Shown piece by piece: positions 49,901 to 63,946 of a stretch of DNA of 64,000 bases. The notes beneath the pieces are model-generated. The model ran no database searches, was not told the DNA's origin, and was given only the letters and a program-made list of their open reading frames with translations. The DNA is from Lycocorax pyrrhopterus obiensis. Lineage: Eukaryota > Chordata > Aves > Passeriformes > Paradisaeidae. Where the stretch lies: assembly GCA_014706295.1 (NCBI GenBank), contig JACSVZ010000001.1, positions 41,042,383-41,106,382 of the forward strand, in the 5' to 3' direction. Position 1 is the first letter of the stretch; each line of letters begins with the position of its first letter. A program made the translations under genes and the position numbers.

Positions 49901-52739
49901 AGCCACTGCAAGCCTTAATTTCCCTCCAAGAAAAGGAACATGGGAGAGTGAGATTGACACAAGCAGCTTAGCATACTCTGGGTAATCAAGTCTGTAATTC
50001 AGATGCTATAACTTTGAAACACTGAAACTTCAGCAGAGGAAAAGACAATTCAGTCTGTACAGCGCTTTATTTTTAATTTGCTATCATACAATGATTGGTT
50101 TATTCTAGAGTTAAGTTTTTATGAGTACTGTTTCTGGCTTCTCAGTCTTCACTCCTTTTCAATACATATATGCTCTCTGTTCTCCTGTTGGCTACATCAG
50201 TTTGCAAGAAAATTACATTGTTATTCCATATGCTTTGGTTTCTTTCTAACATGACAGTTTTCTGTCTTTCTTCTTCAACAGATTTGATGAACGGTGGCTT
50301 TATAATCCCCCTCTCAATAATTGTTCACATTAATGGGAATCACCACTGCTCATGCCCCTTTTTCAAACCCGGCTTCGTCATTGTTGCAAACTTGCTTATT
50401 GGGTACAAAACCAAAGCCTTTTCTGGCTTTCTGTAGGGCTAGGGCTATACAAACAGATAATATGAGGCAGTGTGTTCCAAGACTACAGAGCTTTGAATAT
50501 GTCACTCTAAAATTTAAGAGCCATCTTGCCTCGTGGCGTCTTTGGACCCTTTCACCTCAACCCCTTTACTTACTTTAGCTGAAAGAAGCTTCACTTCCTA
50601 TTAGCTTTGATCCACTTCATAACAAATCAGAATTAATGCAGGCTAAGGAAGCCAGAAAAAATCATAAATTAATTTCCAGCATCCTGACATATACCCTCTA
50701 GGGAACTTAGTTGGCTTGGTCTCCAAGTCTGCTACAAGCTGCTAAGACTTCAGCGGACAAAATGTTGTGACCGTAACTAAAGGGAAACAACTGAAAGAAC
50801 TCAAATACCCTGATGTGATTTAGGTTTAAACAAGGACATAGACATTAGGAGAGGATTTGATTTGTGATAAACATGAAAAGAAATAAAACTATGTGTGTGT
50901 GTTGCTATTTCACGACCCACTGTGCAAACATTGCTGTAGGCACGGTGGGTTTTATTGCTCATTAGTAAATAATCAAGTTAAAAATAAGATGGTTGGGAAA
51001 CTGCTGATTGATGAGGAATAAAATAACATGACATAAACATCTGTCTCCCAGTCTAATATGTGTTAGTAGAGGAAGACATTGCTAAGGCACTTGAATGCTC
51101 AAAGCACTGATGAGATAGTGATTACATTGGGAACAGTGTAATGCAACTACAGCTACCATTCCCTTTCCCACATGGGGAACGTTACAGAAATGTGGGTCTG
51201 GATTGTTTACTTCCAGAGTGTCTTTAATCCCCTAAGACTTCCACAGGGCACAAACTTTCTTTCCACACAAAACTCTGCTCCCAAGAAACAAAGCTCTTAG
51301 ATTCTTGCTTGCAGAATGAATCCCTCCTTTACTGGAAAACACTTTCCCAGCTACAGACAGTGACAGCTGACACGCCCTCTCACCTCAGGCATATCCAACT
51401 CTACTTTGTCAAAAACACAAATAGACCTGTGCAACAAAGAGCTTTTAAAGCTTAAGCATTTAAGAAAAATCCCACACAGCTATCCCTACTTCATTAAAAA
51501 ACTTTCCTGGCAGAGAAGGAGCAACACACCGACTCTTCCACTAAGGCATCTCCTTCAGTGGTTTCCTCTGTTAGGTTTCACACATACAGAACCGAAATCA
51601 CTACAAATTTTACTAGTGAACACAATAATTCGCTCAATTTCGGCTGAACTCAATTTCTGTCCTCCAAAGAGGATAGAAATACAATTTCTCCCAGGTGCCA
51701 CCCACACCCTGCTCTTTGGCCTACACTCACATTGAGAAGAAAGGCTACATTTGCAATGACCATCTCTGTATATTATTAAACCCATAATGATCACACACAA
51801 ATACAAAATAGCCTCTTTTCCCAATTAAACATTAAAATAGTAAGCAAGTATCTAGCACTGCCAAACATCCTGTTCTCAGAGGTCAAACAGTATTTTGGGT
51901 TTTCCATACTTGGAGAAATAAATATGAATAAAACTACAAAGCTGAATAAATGCTGTAAGAGATGCAAATAATTTTCAAGATGTCAGCATTTACCTCAGAT
52001 TATAACACACTTATTCAGATTTTAATAGGCTGACTTCAGCCTATTTCAAATTTATGAACAAAAAGATAAAGATTTTGTATTTAAAGAATTTACTTGCTTT
52101 CCCTGGCCACACCACTAAAAATTAAATACTAGTTATAATAAAGATATTAAAATCTGGCTCAAAAAGAACTACCTTGATTTTGATTTTATATTTTAGTTGA
52201 AGAATCAGTAAGGGAATGAAACAGAAGCAGTTGTTTCAGAATACAGAGTATAGTGTCATACTACACAATACTCCACTTGAAAAACAAATCCACAGTGAAA
52301 ACTCTCTTAAAAGAATATAAATTAAGATTGCTGACAGATAATAAGTGAAAACATTATGAAACAACGAGAAATAAAGAAAAGTTCAGAATGGTACCGATGT
52401 CTTGGATTTATGTAACACCCTCATTAACAACTTAAAAACAATAAACAATACACTAAGCTTTAAATTGACATATTAAATGGGGAGTAGGAAGCAGCTAGAT
52501 CAGGAAGACTGAAAAAAATGGTCAGAAAACAGTACCTAGGCAGAACACAAGAGATAAACGTCTGTGACAAATATGCATGACTGTATACCAAAAGAGACAG
52601 AGACCACAAAACCGGGAATGAAAGTAGAGACAGGCAGAGAGCAGCAAACTAAGATTGATTTGCTATGCAACACAGCTGTGGTAAAGGCACAGCAAGGCTG
52701 CCAGTTTGCCCAGACTGAGCAAGCACCATGAAGTCTGCA
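46948..52739. other. Unique noncoding sequence
   Basis: No gene or clear mobile element. Parts (for example 50930-51080 and 49180-49400) have single-copy texture with scattered CpG sites but nothing specific enough to name. Confidence 0.45.
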
Positions 52740-52930
52740 GCCAAACCCACGTCAGGTAGACCACCACCGCAAAGGGCTGCACCTTCCCCACGTCTGCTTG
52801 CCTGCTGTGAGCACCCCCAGCACAAACGTGTGTCGCAGTGTTCGTCACACACGCAGTAAGCTTGAGGTGCGCGCACTGACACGAGCGCTGCATCGCATTC
52901 CTGGTGTCTGCATCAGGTGTGGCGGCTGTT
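52740..52930. promoter_or_regulatory. Small CpG cluster
   Basis: Thirteen CpG dinucleotides occur within about 175 bp (52750-52924), against a CpG-poor background, with the densest part at GAGGTGCGCGCACTGACACG (52864-52883). It is too short and too isolated to be a proper CpG island. It may be an unmethylated regulatory spot or the remains of a GC-rich repeat. No promoter element or transcript start is evident. Confidence 0.35.
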
Positions 52931-55900
52931 CCCAGGGGGGCCTAAAGGACAGCTTCCTCTCAGGAGGTTTTGTTCCCTATTTCTAGTGGAGATGCCCAGC
53001 CAAGGAGATGAAGCTATACCTAATCTAAAGTAATCCTCCCAAAAGATACATATTGAAGATAGGATGAGCAATATGGAATGTAATCAGAGCTGATGAAAAC
53101 ACCTCCAATTACATAATTTAAATTACTTAGGAATATTTATTTGGAAGTAATGTTGCATAAAGAGAGGAATTGAAGAGATGACTTGAAAAGTTTCTTTTTC
53201 AGTTTTCATCAGTCAATAGGCAAAACATTTCTCAAGCTGACTGGGACCTCTGCTGCAGCCAAGAACATCTGCAGGAAATACGTAAATCCCTTGTAACTAT
53301 GCTGTAGAAAATTAAACTAAAAAATGACAAAAATTACAAACGATAAAATACTCAGGCAGCTAAAATGTAGAGTGTGTTTTTATCAAATAAAAGAGTTGCT
53401 AGCTCTTCTTTCTCTGTACAAGCTGAGACTTAAAATGGAGTCCATTCATCAATACTTTGGGAAGCTGAACCTCTTGTCACTTGAGAGAAAAACCACAAAA
53501 GGTTTTCAAGAGCCACATAAGGGAATTTCCTCCTACTCCTACTGAAACTGTACAAGTTCTTACCTCAGCTTTCCCACTGGTTGGTTTCCTAAACTTTTAA
53601 CTTTTTTTGCATATATGCAGAAGCTTTTTCTACATTTGCTAGAAGTGTAGTATTTTGTGGAGCCAAAAGACTTAGAAGATCTTGGCTACACTAGATAAAG
53701 AGTCTTGCAATGGTCACATCCTTATGTTCTAATGACTCTTTCCTTCCATGATTCACTGTTTTCACATTTCATATTGCTGCATTTTTTTGTTATAGTTGAT
53801 GTCCTACTTTCTATATCGTGTGAATTACGTATTCTTTCTTTCCTGTTCCACATTTTATCATGCAGACAAAAGAAATACATTTTTGTCTATTTTGAGATTA
53901 TCTTCTCAAGGTCAGTTTCCCAACTTCTCCTGTTGCCAGTCAGCCCAGAATGCACTTATTCACGATGTCTAACTTTGAGCATGATAATCATCCCACTCTA
54001 TCGTAACTTCCATAATGAAGTCAGAGTAAAAACTCTCTCACCAGCTGCCTCAAAATTAAGAGATGTGGAAGGTCTCAAATCAACTGCCCAAGTACATAAA
54101 TTGATTACTATTCTCTTTAAAAGTCTGTATTTACTAAAGCAAAACTACTGAAATCTTAGGAACCCTATTGTCAGCACCCTTCCCTTTTGAGAGTGCCATT
54201 TCCCCCCAGCAAATAAAGTCAAACCAGCAGACGCGGAGCAGAGTTCTACTATTAGTGGTGGTTGTGCATATGCTCTGTATTAATAGAGTCAGTTGCCCCG
54301 AGGAATTAGCCATCTATATTCATGAACTAAATGAAATCATATCCATTGAGCAGTTGATGACAGCACAGCTGAAGAACAGGTCAGTTCTTGTATTTAGGAC
54401 TAAATCTCTGCTTTCTGTTGCAGATGAAGGATATTCTCTATGGGTTCAATAGTATTCTGCCCAGACCCTTTTCTCCTTTCACCAATGCTTCAGTCTTCTT
54501 CTCCGTAACTGGGATGTTAACCAGAATCACTAGATTGAAGTACGGTTCATGGTGACACACGAGAGTACAATGAGAACTGATTTAGGGAGCACTAGTCAGG
54601 CAAGATGTAAATAGCAGGTGCCTTTGGAACCTATATTAGATGCCTTTCATATCCTAAATGGTATCTTAATGCCAGCCTACTGTATCGTGATTATGTTATC
54701 AACAAGGGGTTCAGCAGTTGGCCTCCTCCCAGCTAAAAGATTCAATGTCCATTCATAGATCCATTTGAATTCAGTGAGGTGTTCAGTACACAATGAAGGG
54801 GCAAAATAAAAATGAACATGCACAGAACTGACCTGAAAATAATAAAGAAAGGAAACAGCACTGTATGGTCAGGTGCTAAGTACAGTCTGTCATTAATTCT
54901 CTTTTTAAGGTGTTTACTTCCATTTTTATCTCTGCACTACATCTTTTCCCCCTTTTCAATGACTCTCCTGTGACACACATGAAACAGTTCCTGCTGTGAA
55001 AGGGGTTCAAGAGTTACCTTCCCTTTATTCTGAATGTTCACTTCATGAAATAACCTCGAAACCAATTGGAGAGACCAACCACAGGCAGAACAAGAACAGA
55101 TACGTCATTTCCAGCACACAGAGATACAGTCATCAGATGTCACAGTCATGCATGCAGCCTTGACAGAGGCACTTCAGCTGAATATATTTATGAATACATG
55201 CACCAATCAGCCCAAAAGATTTCCTTGGTCTGGATAAGCTCTAGGACCTGGTCTTTCTCTGGCTCCTCTGGTTATCTCTTGGGAGCAGAATTCCATCTTT
55301 TGATTACTTTGCAAAAAACTGAAGCCATACTTTATTTTCAGAACTTTTTCTGCCCTCCCTTTCCCTCTACCCAATAATTCTGATGAATACACTTTCCTTC
55401 TTGCATATGAACACCTTTGTCTCTCTTGACTGAAAGTATAACACCTGTAGTGTCCTATAAAATTCATTGTACACACAGACCTGGTGCAGGAAGCTGAAGC
55501 ATGCATCACTCTTTCCCACTTCCCTGGCAACTTGGGAGCACTTTACCGACAGATGTGAGATCCATCTGTATCTCCAGGGCACGGTGGGGATTGCTCCCAC
55601 CTTCTAGCCAGGACAGCACTCTCCCCCTTACCTCTTTTACACAACCCTGCCATGGGAAGACCTGCTCCAGTTTAATTCTCTCTTGCTCAGATCTTCTGAG
55701 CATTCTCTGCAAGTCTGAAGCACTCATATTCCCAGACATGAGTTCTCTTGTTCTGCAACTAGATACTTACTCTGCTCCCAACCCCTTACTTTGTGTATCC
55801 CAACATGCTCACTGCTTATTCATCATTAACACCTTCATGCTTAACATCTCCTCAGCATTCCTCATCTACCAGTGCATGTGGCAGAACCGGCAGCGAATTT

Positions 55901-57519
55901 CCAGACCAAGGCATTCTGTGAAAAAGTTGTTTCCAGAATGCGAGACTTTTGCACAGCTGGTATCTCAATGGTCATGGCTGTAAATACACAGAGGGTGCAA
56001 GATGGTACAAAATAATATCTGTGGCATTACTTCAAGAAATACCAAAGCCTTCTCTGTTTCCTCAGCCCACAGAAACACTGTGTTCTATTTCCACATCACT
56101 CTTTTTTCTACATCTCTGGAGATACCATAGCCCCTTTCTTTTTTTTTCCTTTCAAGGTCTCAGCCCAGTATCGTGCACATGCTAATACAGAAATTAAACA
56201 TATGTTGAGTAGTTTCACATAAGTTTGGAAAACAAGAAAATAACTAGATTTACCTCAAGGAAATTAATATTAGAATCGTTTTCAACCCTGGCATTGAAGT
56301 TTTAAACAAAATAAAGTACCAGTAAGTCCTCCAGCAACGACTGTGCCTGCCAGGTAGGTAGGGAATATACCTTTTTACTCCGGATCTAACACACTTCACT
56401 CTCATTTACAATTTCCCATTTGATATTTAGATAACTTTATAACATTATTCATTATTCATTATTAAGGATGGATTCAAGTCAGTAGCCTTCAGATGGGAAG
56501 TTACATATCCCATTTGTTACTCACTTCTCCAGGTAAGTACTTCTGCCTCAAACTCATGCATCAGCTTTGATGACAGAGAAGCAGTGTTCATTGAAGTGTT
56601 GCTAATGCATTCCTGATCTGCCTAATTACACACAATCAACTGATTCTCAAACATCAGGATGCCGAATATTGCCTTAAATCACTACCATTTGATGGGAAAC
56701 TTTCTATTGCCTGAAGAGGTGAAAACAGTTGAGTTAGTAATGAAAATCAGATCCAACGTTTTGAGACCAATCTCTCGAAGGCAGCTACATAGAAATGAAG
56801 ACCATTAACACTCCTCCCATTGCATAGAAAATAACTGCAGCTAGTGTTTTTTCTTTACTACAAAATTGAATAAATACAACACTTTAAAAAAACCTACACA
56901 AAATATTTATATGTGTTCACACATATGCGAAAGATTATTGTTAGACCTCTAACCTGACTAAATTTGTACGACAACACACTGCCTGGAAAACAGCAGTCCT
57001 AGTTCTTTATCCAAGGAACATGATTCCACACGAAATTCCACATGCACTATGGAATAGAATCAGCCTTCTGCAGATAATCCAACAGAACCACAATGTAAAA
57101 TCAGCTGCTACCTTCACTCTGGATCAGCCAATTTCACTTTTATTTAGAGTTCTCTCTTTGATATTTGAATTAGCTAAAATATCGCTGGTCAAGGCACCCT
57201 GAAACACCAGCATAACTAACAGAGGAATCCGGTTGTGGGAGACTGTTTCTGTGTTTGTAAATCCCTGTAGGTGTGCAATAGCTACAGAAATAGCAAGATG
57301 ACAAGGCCAAGGAATACGGCAGCTAATAAAATAGACCAAGATGAAACTATTGATACAATAAATCCTACAACAGACTGTACCATCAACTCAGCTTTGTTTC
57401 CCAGGCTAAAAGTATAATTTAATTAGGTGCTACAAATCTAGGTAACTAGAAGTTGACCTATATCTGTCAATATGGTCTAATGCTGAAAAACATGGAAAGG
57501 ATTCATGTATATGGAGTGA
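52931..57519. other. Unique noncoding sequence
   Basis: No gene or repeat recognised. The longest frame here (55501-55983, plus, 160 codons) overlaps minus-strand frames and gives a translation without known domains. The 148-codon frame at 53705-54151 is hydrophobic because the DNA is T-rich. Confidence 0.45.
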
Positions 57520-57690
57520 GGCATGCCAGGGTTTGATCACCCTCCCTCCAGGCACACACCTGTCCGTGCCCTGTCACCCAAGCCACATCAGTGCCATCCC
57601 CTGCTTTGCCACCAGGCTCTTGGTTGTGCTCCTCATCAAGGGGTTTAGGCACCCACACTGGGACTTCTGAGTAGGTCAGCTACCTATGCC
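57520..57690. other. GC-richer patch, unclassified
   Basis: Around 57535-57680 the base composition rises sharply in GC and C-rich words appear (caccctccctccaggcacacacctg). It may be an old retroelement fragment. No signature was recognised. Confidence 0.3.
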
Positions 57691-60600
57691 TGAGTCAGGT
57701 CTTCAAAATACCCACATCTTTGTGTTTTATGCTGTTAACACAAAATACCGTTTGATACTCGGCATTGTACCCCAGAATCTTTTAGGGGTGAGTAACCTGA
57801 CCAGTGTTCCTCAGAGTTATGACTGTTCACTCATTTGTACTCAACCTTTAATAAGGCATTATTTTGAAACATTTCACTTCATAACCAAAAAAAGGAGGGA
57901 GGACAAAGATCCCGTAAACCCAAACAAGCCAATTCCCCATCAGTTTGGACAACCTTAGACTAAAATCAAGATTGCACCATTTATGTGTTTGTAAAGAACA
58001 ACATTTGTTTAAGACTCCTGGAGAGGATGAAGGAGGATCCTTCAACGATTCAAAGCCGACAATTAAACCTGAAAAGGGTTAGAATTCAAGATACAGCCTG
58101 AACTGCAGCATGTGAGTTCCTTAGTTCAAGGCATTGTTTTGCACTGTGGATCTCCTGTGTGTGTAACTCTCCCAACACCTGTTACAACAGAAGTCAGGCA
58201 CCAAGATCACAGGTATGGATGCAGATCTAGGGAAACAGAGTACACCCAGGAACAAAGGCTTTACAGCTACAATGCAAATACACATCATCATCCATGCATG
58301 TGCGGAACTTCCAAGTATTTTTCCTGACTCTCCTGAAATCAAACAAGAATACAGCACTGGCTACCATTCCTATATGAAGCAGAGATACCCCCTTGGAAAA
58401 CAGGCATCTATATATTGACAAGCTGTCGTCTCTGATGAAGTCAGGAGTAAAGTGCTCTTAAATCAACCTTGGAAGATAAAACTTTTAATTGTAGCTTTCC
58501 ATTGCTGTAACTGGAAATGGATCTGCAGCTTTGTATTTTAAAGGCCAAATCCTTCCACACCTTTGTTCCCCTTTTTTATTTTCCCTTCCCTTTTCCCTTC
58601 CCTTTTCTCCAAATTAACATTTGGAACACTTGAAAATGCTAATTGAGTTTCACTTCATTCAGACAGGAAATAATGACCTCAAGCTAATAAGACAAGTTAA
58701 TAGTCCCCTGCAGGTAAATTAACACAAGACCAAATGCTTGAAGACCTTGAGGATCACAACTGTTAAACTTAAGTATGCATTCGAAGCAACTCTGAGCACC
58801 TAACAAAGCAGGTCACAGATCATCAATCAGAGCTGTTGAAAAAAAACCTCTTCAAAGAAACAAGAGAACTGCAGAACACATGAAGGTAACTTCTTTTCAA
58901 CATCTACTGTAACACAGCCAACTGAAAGATGCTTTTAAGTAAATAAATAAAAAACCACAACCTGCATGTTCAATGTGTATAGAAAGGTGTGCTCAATGAA
59001 GACATAAACTCATCCCAAAAATCAAACAGATATATTTCAGTAAGCCATCCATCAGAAACAGATACCTTTCCATTGCAATAACATCATATTTTCTTTTTGT
59101 AATCACTTTATAGGGTTCAAAATATGAACTAGATTACAGTATATCCAAGAAGATTAAATGCTTACAGAAATCATAATGCTGCTTAAAGTCACAAAACAAA
59201 CATTTCACAGCCCATAAACTGAAAAGTGCTATAAAAGTGCCCAAAGCATAATAGTCACTCCACAAATCAACTTCCTGACAGATTAGACAAAATGTATAAC
59301 CTAAAAACACTCATAGAAAAATATCCTCTCTCTTTAAAATACAGCTGTTGACAAATAAGTGGGTAATTTTGACAAACTACTCAAGTTTAAATTCATAGCC
59401 ACCTATTAAAATAGCACTAATGTGTTTTAAAAGTTAAAATACGTTGATGGATCATGTAGAAATTAATAAATCAAATAACACTGGTTAAAAAACATAAACA
59501 ATTATAAGAGATCCAGAATCTGTGTGTTCAATATTGATTCAAAGATACCACTGTATCTTATAATCCTTTAGGATGCTAAATTATCTTGGTGTTTAGAAAG
59601 GAAAAAAGCTGTTATTTACAATTTTCTATTTTTAATTTGAAGATTTTTCCTTAATTACTTTTTGTTTCAGCACAACTACCAGGTGTCAAGAGCATATTTT
59701 CTTTGCTTGCACGAGTTCATCTACAGTTAAGACACCAACTCTGAATTGAAAAACCTGAAAAGCTCATTTTCCTCTCCCAACACATGAATATAAATAACGT
59801 GGTAAGAAGGGGGACCTGGTAAATTGAAAATCTGAAGGACGTGCACAGACATTCATGGGTGCCCAACAGTACAGGTAGGCAGCAGAGAGACCTCTCTGAC
59901 AGAACATTGTCTCTGCTGAAGGACTGCTGCAAGCATAACCCTGACACTTTATCTGCTGGGACACACTGTTGAGGTCTTTGCATTGATAGCTGATTAGACA
60001 TCCAGAAAACCCAGTCCAACAGTGACTAGAAACAATAACAAAATTTAGTAAATCTGTTGCTTTGAACTAGAAACCTGACATTGACAGAACTACAGTAATA
60101 AAGATATAATAAATGCATTCACTATAAATGTGATGTAAAATTGTAGATTTTCTTCTAAAGCACTAATTTCCATTCAAACAGGAAGGGCACAAATCATGAG
60201 AGAAATAATAAGCAAACATGAAATACATCAAACAACATTTTCTGTGTAATAAAAATTAAAGAGAATTGTTTGATTGGAGCTTGCTAATGATTAAACCACT
60301 TGAATCAATGTTCTGCATAAACAGTTTGCTGGGTTTGCAAAGAGAGGCCTCAAAAATGAATGTGAAGAAAAATGAATTGTTTCAATTAGAAAACACTATA
60401 TTTCAGTGGGTTTTCCTGTTCTTTGCTCTTTCTTCTGGAAACAAATGCAAAATAAGATTTAAAAAAAGCATTTAAAACATGCTTGTTTATTTTATCACTA
60501 CTGTCATTACATTAGGCTGTCATTAGAGACTTTAAACCTTCTGTTTAACCCAGTTCACCCTTCCCATTTCTGTGCAATTCCCTGAATAGCTCAGTTCGCT

Positions 60601-63600
60601 TTTCCAATGCTTTTGGGTCTTATCCTTTCTGAACATTACAAAAAGCATGCTCCAAAGAATTTTCTGTATGCTTTTGTCTGTAGTGGTTACATGCATCATA
60701 GTAGTACTTTCCCAAACAACACTGATATTATCTTGTGGTTTTTGAACAAAGCTTTTCAATCAAAAGGCTGCATCATCCAGGTTCAGGATGGTCCCTGAGG
60801 AACCTGAAATGGCTTCCAGACAGACTTCATGCAACACACAGGTCACAATTACAATGACTGGCCGAAAGCAAAGAGAAAAAGGTGCTCCGGAAAAGAGTTG
60901 ATGTTTATCCCAACATTCTGCTGCCAGTGCCCCAATCTCACATAAAAAACTGAGCACCTGCATACATGCAAATGCATCCCACACCATAAGAGCAGCACTG
61001 GTACTAGTCCGTGCATCATTCCAATCTAAATAGTTCAGTTGCTTTCTCCAAAGTGTCATTCTCATTTTCAGTAAAAAATTATTCCCCAAAGTCCTGTGTG
61101 ACATCTCATGGATCTGCTGCCTTCAAAGTAAGGAAGAGTTCAGACTTTTACAAGCAGTACTGTGGTGGACACCAGTTGTTAGAAACAACGGGAGATAAGG
61201 TTTAACCTGAACAAAGAACAACTAGGTAACTGGACCACAGAATAATACAGATCAAGCTAACTAGGTGTCTCTTCTACTAAACTAAATGTATATATTGGTT
61301 ACCTTTCAATTAGTTTAATAAAGTTAACACTTAGAGTAGGTCTCACTCACCTCACAATGGAAGCCTCCAATTAGTCTGAGAAACCTAAATCCTTGTGTTT
61401 CCCAGACTTTGCGGCATTACCTGAGTGCTACTCAATTCTGCCTCACTCCTTAAAAATGAATGCCAAAAAGACCTGTGTAATATTTACAGAAGGTTGTGTT
61501 ACCATATAGAACACTTTCTATAAGCACCCTCGTACAGAGATAGAGCACATTAGAAAAATTCAGCTTCGTAACATGTACACAATCCAATTCCAGATGTGCC
61601 ATTAATTTTTCCATCCTGAGGTGTCACAGTTGGAGTTGCTCTGATTTGCTGATTTATACCAAAGAAACACAGGTGCTGCAGTGCCCTGTTTAGGCTGAGA
61701 GAAGAGAAAATGGTACAGCATTTCCATATGAAGTTCTGAGGAATTATGCATGACTCAACCCAAATTTAATACAGGTTCATATTGTCCTTGTTTAGATGCA
61801 CATATGTAATAGCCAAATTTAATAACATCAGAGATCTGCCCACAGAGTTTCAATGCTCAGTGGGCTTAGTCAAGTTGAAAAACTCACAAATCTGTGGGAA
61901 AATATTAGACATTGTTACAACTAAAATATTGCATGACAATGACTGAAGCAAGGTAGTGAAAAAGGCAGTTAATTTTAGTATTTCCTTATGTAGTTTGCCA
62001 GTTCATCTTTCACAGTTATAAATATTCATGGGAGAGCAGAAATAAAAAATATGTTAAAAGGATTTTCTGTTTACTAAAAAAAAAAAATTTGCCTTCTTAC
62101 TGTGAGCTCTCACCTTCTTCCTACTACCAATAGCTTTGGCTACTCACTTTTTAAATTGGCTTTTTAAATTTCTTTTTAAGCCTTCTCCTTACATTCTTCT
62201 TTGTCTGGGGAAGAACTCAGTATGGAAATTGCCAGCTCTTTTGGTTCCTTTTAACAGCAAGTGTTCTGTTGTTATGCACATGCATTACTAAATATGACTG
62301 CTTTGACGTGAATTTATGAAGACTGACTTCTGTTTTTAGTGCCTATGTCTCTACCTACATTCTGTCGTTCTGCTCATCTGTTGCCTACTCAAAATTGTCT
62401 GAGCTTGAGCCAGTTTGTACACTGCTTTATACTGCATGTCTGACTGAGACCTTTAACTAATATTCTAAGACGTTATTCCTTGCAGAACTGAATAAAAATA
62501 TTCTTAACAGGAACAGTATTGGTTAAAAACTGATCTTACTGCCATGCAGACGAAATGTCTAGGGACCAGACACACACTGTGCTTTTTCCCATACGTCTGC
62601 AAACACGCTTTGCCCAGTAGGTGTGATGGTCCCAACTGGAAGCTGTCAGCAGATTTTGAGGAAGTTTGTGGTTCTTGGTAACCTTTCCTATCGTAACCCT
62701 CACTGGAGGAAGGACTGCAAAGGGAAACCAGGTGGCACTGGGAGATATTTGGGAAGACAAGACATGGGACATTCCAGATCCCTTATGCATCATTCTGCAT
62801 CACTACCTCACCATTTTTCTCATGTCTATCTGGTGTCTACCTGCAGTATGAAAGGACAGCACTTAGAGAAGGCAAATATTCTTCACTTAGCTTGTTTTCA
62901 AGTTGGCCAACTGAAAATCAAGTAGACAGCACTCTTTTTTTTATATATACATACAGCTGGTATGTTTTCCTTTTGTCTCTCATTATTATGAGGCTGTCAC
63001 TCCTAGTGACCATCAGCATTTTCCTGAGGACTTGAACTTTCTGCACACACTGGAAATACATTTAATTCATAGTTTTACATCAGTTTTTACATCAACTGTC
63101 TTCCAGCTTTTGAAATGCAAGTAACAATACTCTTTTAAGAAACAGAACGGCTGAATCCAACTCACAATAATTATGTGTGTAACTTAGTCACGTAGACTAC
63201 AGCAGGGGAGCAGGGAGCACCCTCTCAGATACTTACGTTTCTTCTCCAGAGCAAGTAAGTCCCTCTGGAAGTATAACGGGAGCATTTTCTTGACTCCATT
63301 AATGCACAGGAAAAGTTGTGCATTTTGAGAGGGAGACTAAGCCTGCTCACTTTGTGTGATTATTGTGAGAGAACAGGGTACTGGCCTGGAAATGGAACCT
63401 TCAGTCAATCAGATTCAAGATTGGCTTTTTGCTTTTATCAGTAATGGTGCAGTTTACATCCATATTCTGAGGAATCCTGAGCTGGGAAGATCAGTTCAGC
63501 ATCTTCCTCACCCATTAAACTGGCTTTCTTGTTACCTGCTTTCTTCCTGGGCCCAACTTTCACTGCACAAAAGGTGAAAGCTTTGCTGAGGACTGCTCAA

Positions 63601-63842
63601 GAGCAATTCCCTTACCAGGCAACTGGTCAGGCCAATTCCCTTACTAGGAGATTAGGTCATCCATCTCCAGGCTGATCAGCAACCAGAACCTGTGTCCCCC
63701 CACTCCTGGGCCAACAATGAAAAAACAGCCTCACATCAAAATCCATTTCAGATCTGCCCATATCTTGTTTTCTGGACGTGTCTTGGAGATTTATACACTG
63801 CTTGTCTAAATTCATCTACTAACACATTAGATGAAAATATAA
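57691..63842. other. Unique noncoding sequence
   Basis: AT-rich, with no recognised gene. At 63602-63649 a short direct duplication occurs (caattcccttac-agg twice, about 30 bp apart). A run of A lies at 62078-62088. Confidence 0.45.
58566..58610. repeat. Pyrimidine-rich low-complexity tract
   Basis: TTCCC/TTTTCCC units repeated imperfectly. It is simple-sequence DNA. Confidence 0.8.
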
Positions 63843-63889
63843 TTATATATTTTATATATATATATATGTACATATAAATGTGTGTGTGC
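63843..63889. repeat. (TA)n/(TG)n simple repeat
   Basis: An AT alternation passes into GTACATATAAATG and a short TG run. It ends just before the ERVL-like internal tail and may mark where that element was truncated. Confidence 0.85.
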
Positions 63890-63946
63890 AGAGTTAGAAT
63901 ATATTACTCTGGGCATTAAGCTGATGATATGGAATAAGGGATAGAA
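63890..63946 (+). mobile_element. ERVL-like internal tail with polypurine tract
   Basis: GGGCATTAAGCTGATGATAT followed by GGAATAAGGGATAGAA corresponds to the internal tail and polypurine tract seen at 5278-5313. It is joined directly to an LTR start at 63947. No coding sequence of the provirus is left. Confidence 0.55.

Noticed and set aside
53705..54151. 148-codon hydrophobic plus-strand frame, membrane-protein-like at first sight
   Set aside because: The hydrophobicity follows from T-rich DNA (Phe, Leu, Ile codons); there is no family resemblance.
55501..55983. 160-codon plus-strand frame, the longest in the window
   Set aside because: No known domain, overlapping frames on the other strand, no splice or promoter context; a frame of this length is expected by chance in this much DNA.
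63602..63649. Direct repeat of caattcccttac-agg
   Set aside because: Two short copies only; most likely local slippage, with no sign of a CRISPR or satellite array.
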